From assembly GCA_022706165.1 (NCBI GenBank), contig JAKJDA010000117.1, positions 1-8,038 of the forward strand: a stretch of DNA of 8,038 nt, given 5' to 3'. A model generated the notes under the pieces. The model saw only the letters and a list, made by a program, of their open reading frames with translations, made no database searches and was not told where the DNA came from. The stretch comes from Candidatus Hydrogenedentota bacterium. Lineage in GTDB: Bacteria > Hydrogenedentota > Hydrogenedentia > Hydrogenedentales > SLHB01. Both the position numbers and the translations under genes were made by a program. This document shows, in pieces, positions 5,957-8,038 of the stretch (the first letter of the stretch is position 1; each line of letters begins with the position of its first letter).

Positions 5957-7612
5957 GTGCCAAGCATGACCAATTGCCCGTTTTGTGGAAAACTGACCGA
6001 TCCGCGTTTGGACAATTGCGTCCATTGCGGCGGCGTTTTGCGCAAGGCCTCGCCCGGGCAGGCGGCGCCCGGCAATCGCGCAGAGGATGCTTCCGCTTCG
6101 CAGACGTGCCCCAACTGTCACGCTCTTGTGCAGGCGGGAGACATCATCTGCGTGGCGTGCGGCACCAACTTGTTGACAGGACAAAAGATATCCGCAGAGC
6201 GCGCGCCCGCGCCGACGCGTCGCAGCCGCGGACCTCTCCTCTATGCGGGCGCGGTCATACTGGGCGCGATCATCCTCGTGGGAGCCGGGGTTGGCCTCTA
6301 TCCCATCGATTATGCCGTGCAATTGAGCGCGCAGGGCCGGAATTCGGAGGCGGTGGCTGTTCTTGAAAACTATCTGGCCAAGCGCCCCGGCAATGCGCGA
6401 GGGCAATTTGAGCTTGCCCGGCTGTATTGGGGGGCAGGCCAATACCAGCGTGCGGCACAGGCTTTCGAGAAGGTTGGACCGCGGAACCGAGTCGCCGTGT
6501 TGATGCAGGCGGCCAGTCTCCATGCGATGAACGACGCGAACACACGGAAGCAGGAGGCGGCGGCTTTTGCGCGGTTGACCCAGGAGTTTCCGGATGATGC
6601 CCAGGCGTGGCATCTGCTGGCTTTGGCGCGGGGCACTTCGGGCGATTATCCTGGCATGACAGAGGCGTTAAAACGCGCGCAGACGTTGTCTCCTGCCACA
6701 TCCGATGTCCGCACGTTGCTGGGAGTAGGAGACGTGTTGGCGCGCGACTATGCCGCGGCGGCGCAGGAACTCGACGCCGTTCTCCGGGAGAAGCCGGAAA
6801 CCTCCGATGCGTTGGTGGTTCGGGGAATGCTGTATTGGATGGAAGGCAAAACGGACGCGGCCTTGGCTGCGCTTCAGGAGGCGTTTGCTTCGGCGGTTTC
6901 GCTAAAGACATTGGCGGGCACACAGGCGGGCCTTATCCTGGTTCAGAAAGGGGAATACAAGAAAGCCATCGAATATCTGGAACAAGTCCGGAATCAGCCC
7001 GACGCCGATCCCGCCGCCTCGTTTTTCTATGCGAGCGCGCTATTTGCGTTGCAGTTTTTCCCCGATGCCGTTGCGGAGTTCGAAAAATTGGTTTCCGCAA
7101 AAGGGCCTTATGCGAAGGAAGCCGCTGTGCAATTGGCCAGGGCAAGCATCGCGCGAGATGACATCGAGAAGGCGCGGCAAGCCCTGGAGCAGGCTTCTGT
7201 CTTGGGCGCGCAAGGCGCCGAGGTGGACACCTTGCGGGGACGCATTTTGCTGATGACCGGCGACGAAACGGGCGCGCAAGGCGCTTTCCGGAAAGCGGTT
7301 TCAGTGGATCCGCGTTATGCCCCTGCCCATCTCGAAAACGGCTTGCTCTACATCCGTCGGCAGGCGGTGGAAGAAGGCATCGAGGAGTTACAGGCGTACC
7401 TTGACTTGATCGGGCCCGAAGGAACCGACCGCGAAGTCGAGATGCTCGTAAGCCAACTCAAAACCGCTTCTGATCGTCAAACAGGTTCCGCCCCTGAAAA
7501 CAGCGCGGTGCCTCAGGAGTCCGGCGCTCCATCTCCGGATGCGACAAACGCGGCGTCTTTGGGCGCCAGCGCATCGGACCAACGAACTCTCGACGGGAGG
7601 GCCCATTCATGA
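5957..7612 (+). CDS. Double zinc-ribbon, membrane-anchored TPR protein
   Basis: This 551-residue protein is read from GTG. It has two N-terminal zinc ribbons: C7-x2-C10 with C21-x2-C24, and C51-x2-C54 with C65-x2-C68. A basic stretch (TRRSRG, 87-92) precedes one transmembrane helix at about 94-115. The charge pattern puts the ribbons in the cytoplasm and the rest outside. Residues 118-488 are tandem helix pairs of TPR type, roughly nine or ten. Typical repeat cores are GRNSEAVAVLENYLAKRPGN (127-146), GQYQRAAQAFEKV (161-173), GEYKKAIEYLEQV (332-344) and ETGAQGAFRKAVSVDPRYA (437-455). Residues 503-551 are a Ser/Ala/Pro/Gly-rich, probably disordered tail. TPR superhelices bind other proteins, so a periplasmic scaffold or assembly role is likely, but no partner is proven. 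The last four bases overlap the start of the next gene (ATGA), implying coupled translation. The homologous family is broad and no specific name applies. Confidence 0.9.
   Translation: MPSMTNCPFCGKLTDPRLDNCVHCGGVLRKASPGQAAPGNRAEDASASQTCPNCHALVQAGDIICVACGTNLLTGQKISAERAPAPTRRSRGPLLYAGAVILGAIILVGAGVGLYPIDYAVQLSAQGRNSEAVAVLENYLAKRPGNARGQFELARLYWGAGQYQRAAQAFEKVGPRNRVAVLMQAASLHAMNDANTRKQEAAAFARLTQEFPDDAQAWHLLALARGTSGDYPGMTEALKRAQTLSPATSDVRTLLGVGDVLARDYAAAAQELDAVLREKPETSDALVVRGMLYWMEGKTDAALAALQEAFASAVSLKTLAGTQAGLILVQKGEYKKAIEYLEQVRNQPDADPAASFFYASALFALQFFPDAVAEFEKLVSAKGPYAKEAAVQLARASIARDDIEKARQALEQASVLGAQGAEVDTLRGRILLMTGDETGAQGAFRKAVSVDPRYAPAHLENGLLYIRRQAVEEGIEELQAYLDLIGPEGTDREVEMLVSQLKTASDRQTGSAPENSAVPQESGAPSPDATNAASLGASASDQRTLDGRAHS
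7595..7600 (+). promoter_or_regulatory. Ribosome binding site of the secreted protein gene
   Basis: GGGAGG lies eight bases before the ATG at 7609 and inside the end of the TPR gene. It supports the ATGA-overlapping start. Confidence 0.6.
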
Positions 7613-8038
7613 AGCGCGCAACATGGATCTGGATCGCGGTTCTCGCGATTATTCTGGCGCCGGATGCAATGGCGTGGGGCCCCAAAGCCAAACTCGCTAT
7701 CACGGCGTCGGCGGCGCGCCTCCTGACGCGCGAAGGCACAGTGCCTTTGTCGAATCTGGAACGCGATGTGCAGCGCGGCGCCAATGCCCCCGGCGCGGTT
7801 TTGTCACAACAAATTCCCAATGCCGACGCCGATCCGCTTACCGCCATTCAATCAGAGATGACCTTGCTGCAGGCGGTGCGCGGCGATCGCGTCGACCCAT
7901 ACTTCGCCTATCGTTTGGGGCTACTGGGCAGTCTCGTCGCGCAGACGACCACGCCGTTGTCGGACGCTGAGCCTGGCATCAAGGCGTTGTATGAAAACGA
8001 CGTCGACAACAATATCCAAGGAATTTTTCTCGACAAGA
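7609..8038 (+). CDS. Secreted protein, possibly a histidine-less S1/P1-nuclease or phospholipase C-like fold; 3' truncated
   Basis: The frame is open to the right edge (143 codons seen). Residues 1-22 are a clear signal peptide: MKR, a hydrophobic core (WIWIAVLAIILA), then a signal peptidase I site AMA before W23. The mature protein therefore starts WGPKAKLAITASAARLL, matching the outline of S1/P1 nucleases and zinc-dependent phospholipases C. In those families an N-terminal Trp is followed by W-G-x3-H-x-x-I-A. Residues 75-119 (DPLTAIQSEM, then FAYRLGLLGSLVAQTTTPLSD) resemble the core helix of those enzymes, whose consensus is roughly L-x-x-L-x-H-x-x-x-D-x-x-x-P-L-H. Here the ligand positions are S, Q and S, and there is no His in all 143 residues. 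If the homology is real, this is a non-catalytic relative. It is translationally coupled to the TPR protein, so the two probably act together outside the cytoplasm. The fold assignment is tentative; that a secreted protein is encoded is much surer. Confidence 0.8.
   Translation, partial: MKRATWIWIAVLAIILAPDAMAWGPKAKLAITASAARLLTREGTVPLSNLERDVQRGANAPGAVLSQQIPNADADPLTAIQSEMTLLQAVRGDRVDPYFAYRLGLLGSLVAQTTTPLSDAEPGIKALYENDVDNNIQGIFLDK

Noticed and set aside
5381..6613. A 410-codon open frame on the minus strand
   Set aside because: It is antisense to the TPR protein gene and the small zinc-ribbon gene and crosses the promoter region. Its product is a low-complexity Arg/Ser/Pro-rich string with no domain, typical of the complement of a GC-rich gene.

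Overview
The window is GC-rich bacterial DNA. The first gene ends in the H-X9/10-DG prepilin signature (NVLFMDGHVEF), which is abundant in Planctomycetota, Lentisphaerota and especially Candidatus Hydrogenedentota. A Gfo/Idh/MocA oxidoreductase and zinc-ribbon/TPR proteins sit nearby. I infer a member of that broad group, most likely Hydrogenedentota. This rests on family content only; there is no rRNA or other phylogenetic marker.

Layout: (1) At 1-811 (+) is the 3' part of a pilin-like H-X-DG protein, cut by the left edge. (2) It converges on a minus-strand cluster that reads right to left from 5084 to 866: an 813-residue zinc-ribbon/coiled-coil/five-helix membrane protein, a dCMP deaminase very like vertebrate DCTD, and a Gfo/Idh/MocA oxidoreductase. 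The gaps are 30 and 46 bases, so an operon is likely. A terminator-like hairpin whose loop is the deaminase stop codon may split it. (3) Positions 5085-5660 are a 576-base divergent intergenic region. It holds a near-consensus sigma70 promoter (TTGACA-17-TAGAAT) firing rightward, two small palindromes over its hexamers, and a leader of about 240 bases. (4) A plus-strand cluster follows: a 58-residue single-helix zinc-ribbon protein at 5661-5837, a double zinc-ribbon/one-helix/TPR protein starting with GTG at 5957, and a secreted protein overlapping it by ATGA at 7609 and running off the right edge.

How the genes fit together: the genes on either side of the divergent region, and the next plus-strand gene, each predict a zinc ribbon on the cytoplasmic side of a membrane anchor. 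In the two large proteins a soluble domain lies on the far side: a beta-rich domain in the 813-residue protein and a TPR superhelix in the 551-residue protein. The TPR gene is translationally coupled to an exported protein. That protein has the outline of an S1/P1 nuclease or zinc phospholipase C but lacks every histidine in the visible part. This zinc-ribbon membrane module is the most unusual content here, and I know of no named system with this arrangement. The deaminase (dCMP to dUMP, for dTMP synthesis) and the oxidoreductase look like ordinary metabolic genes. I saw no tRNA, rRNA, CRISPR array, insertion sequence or integrase.
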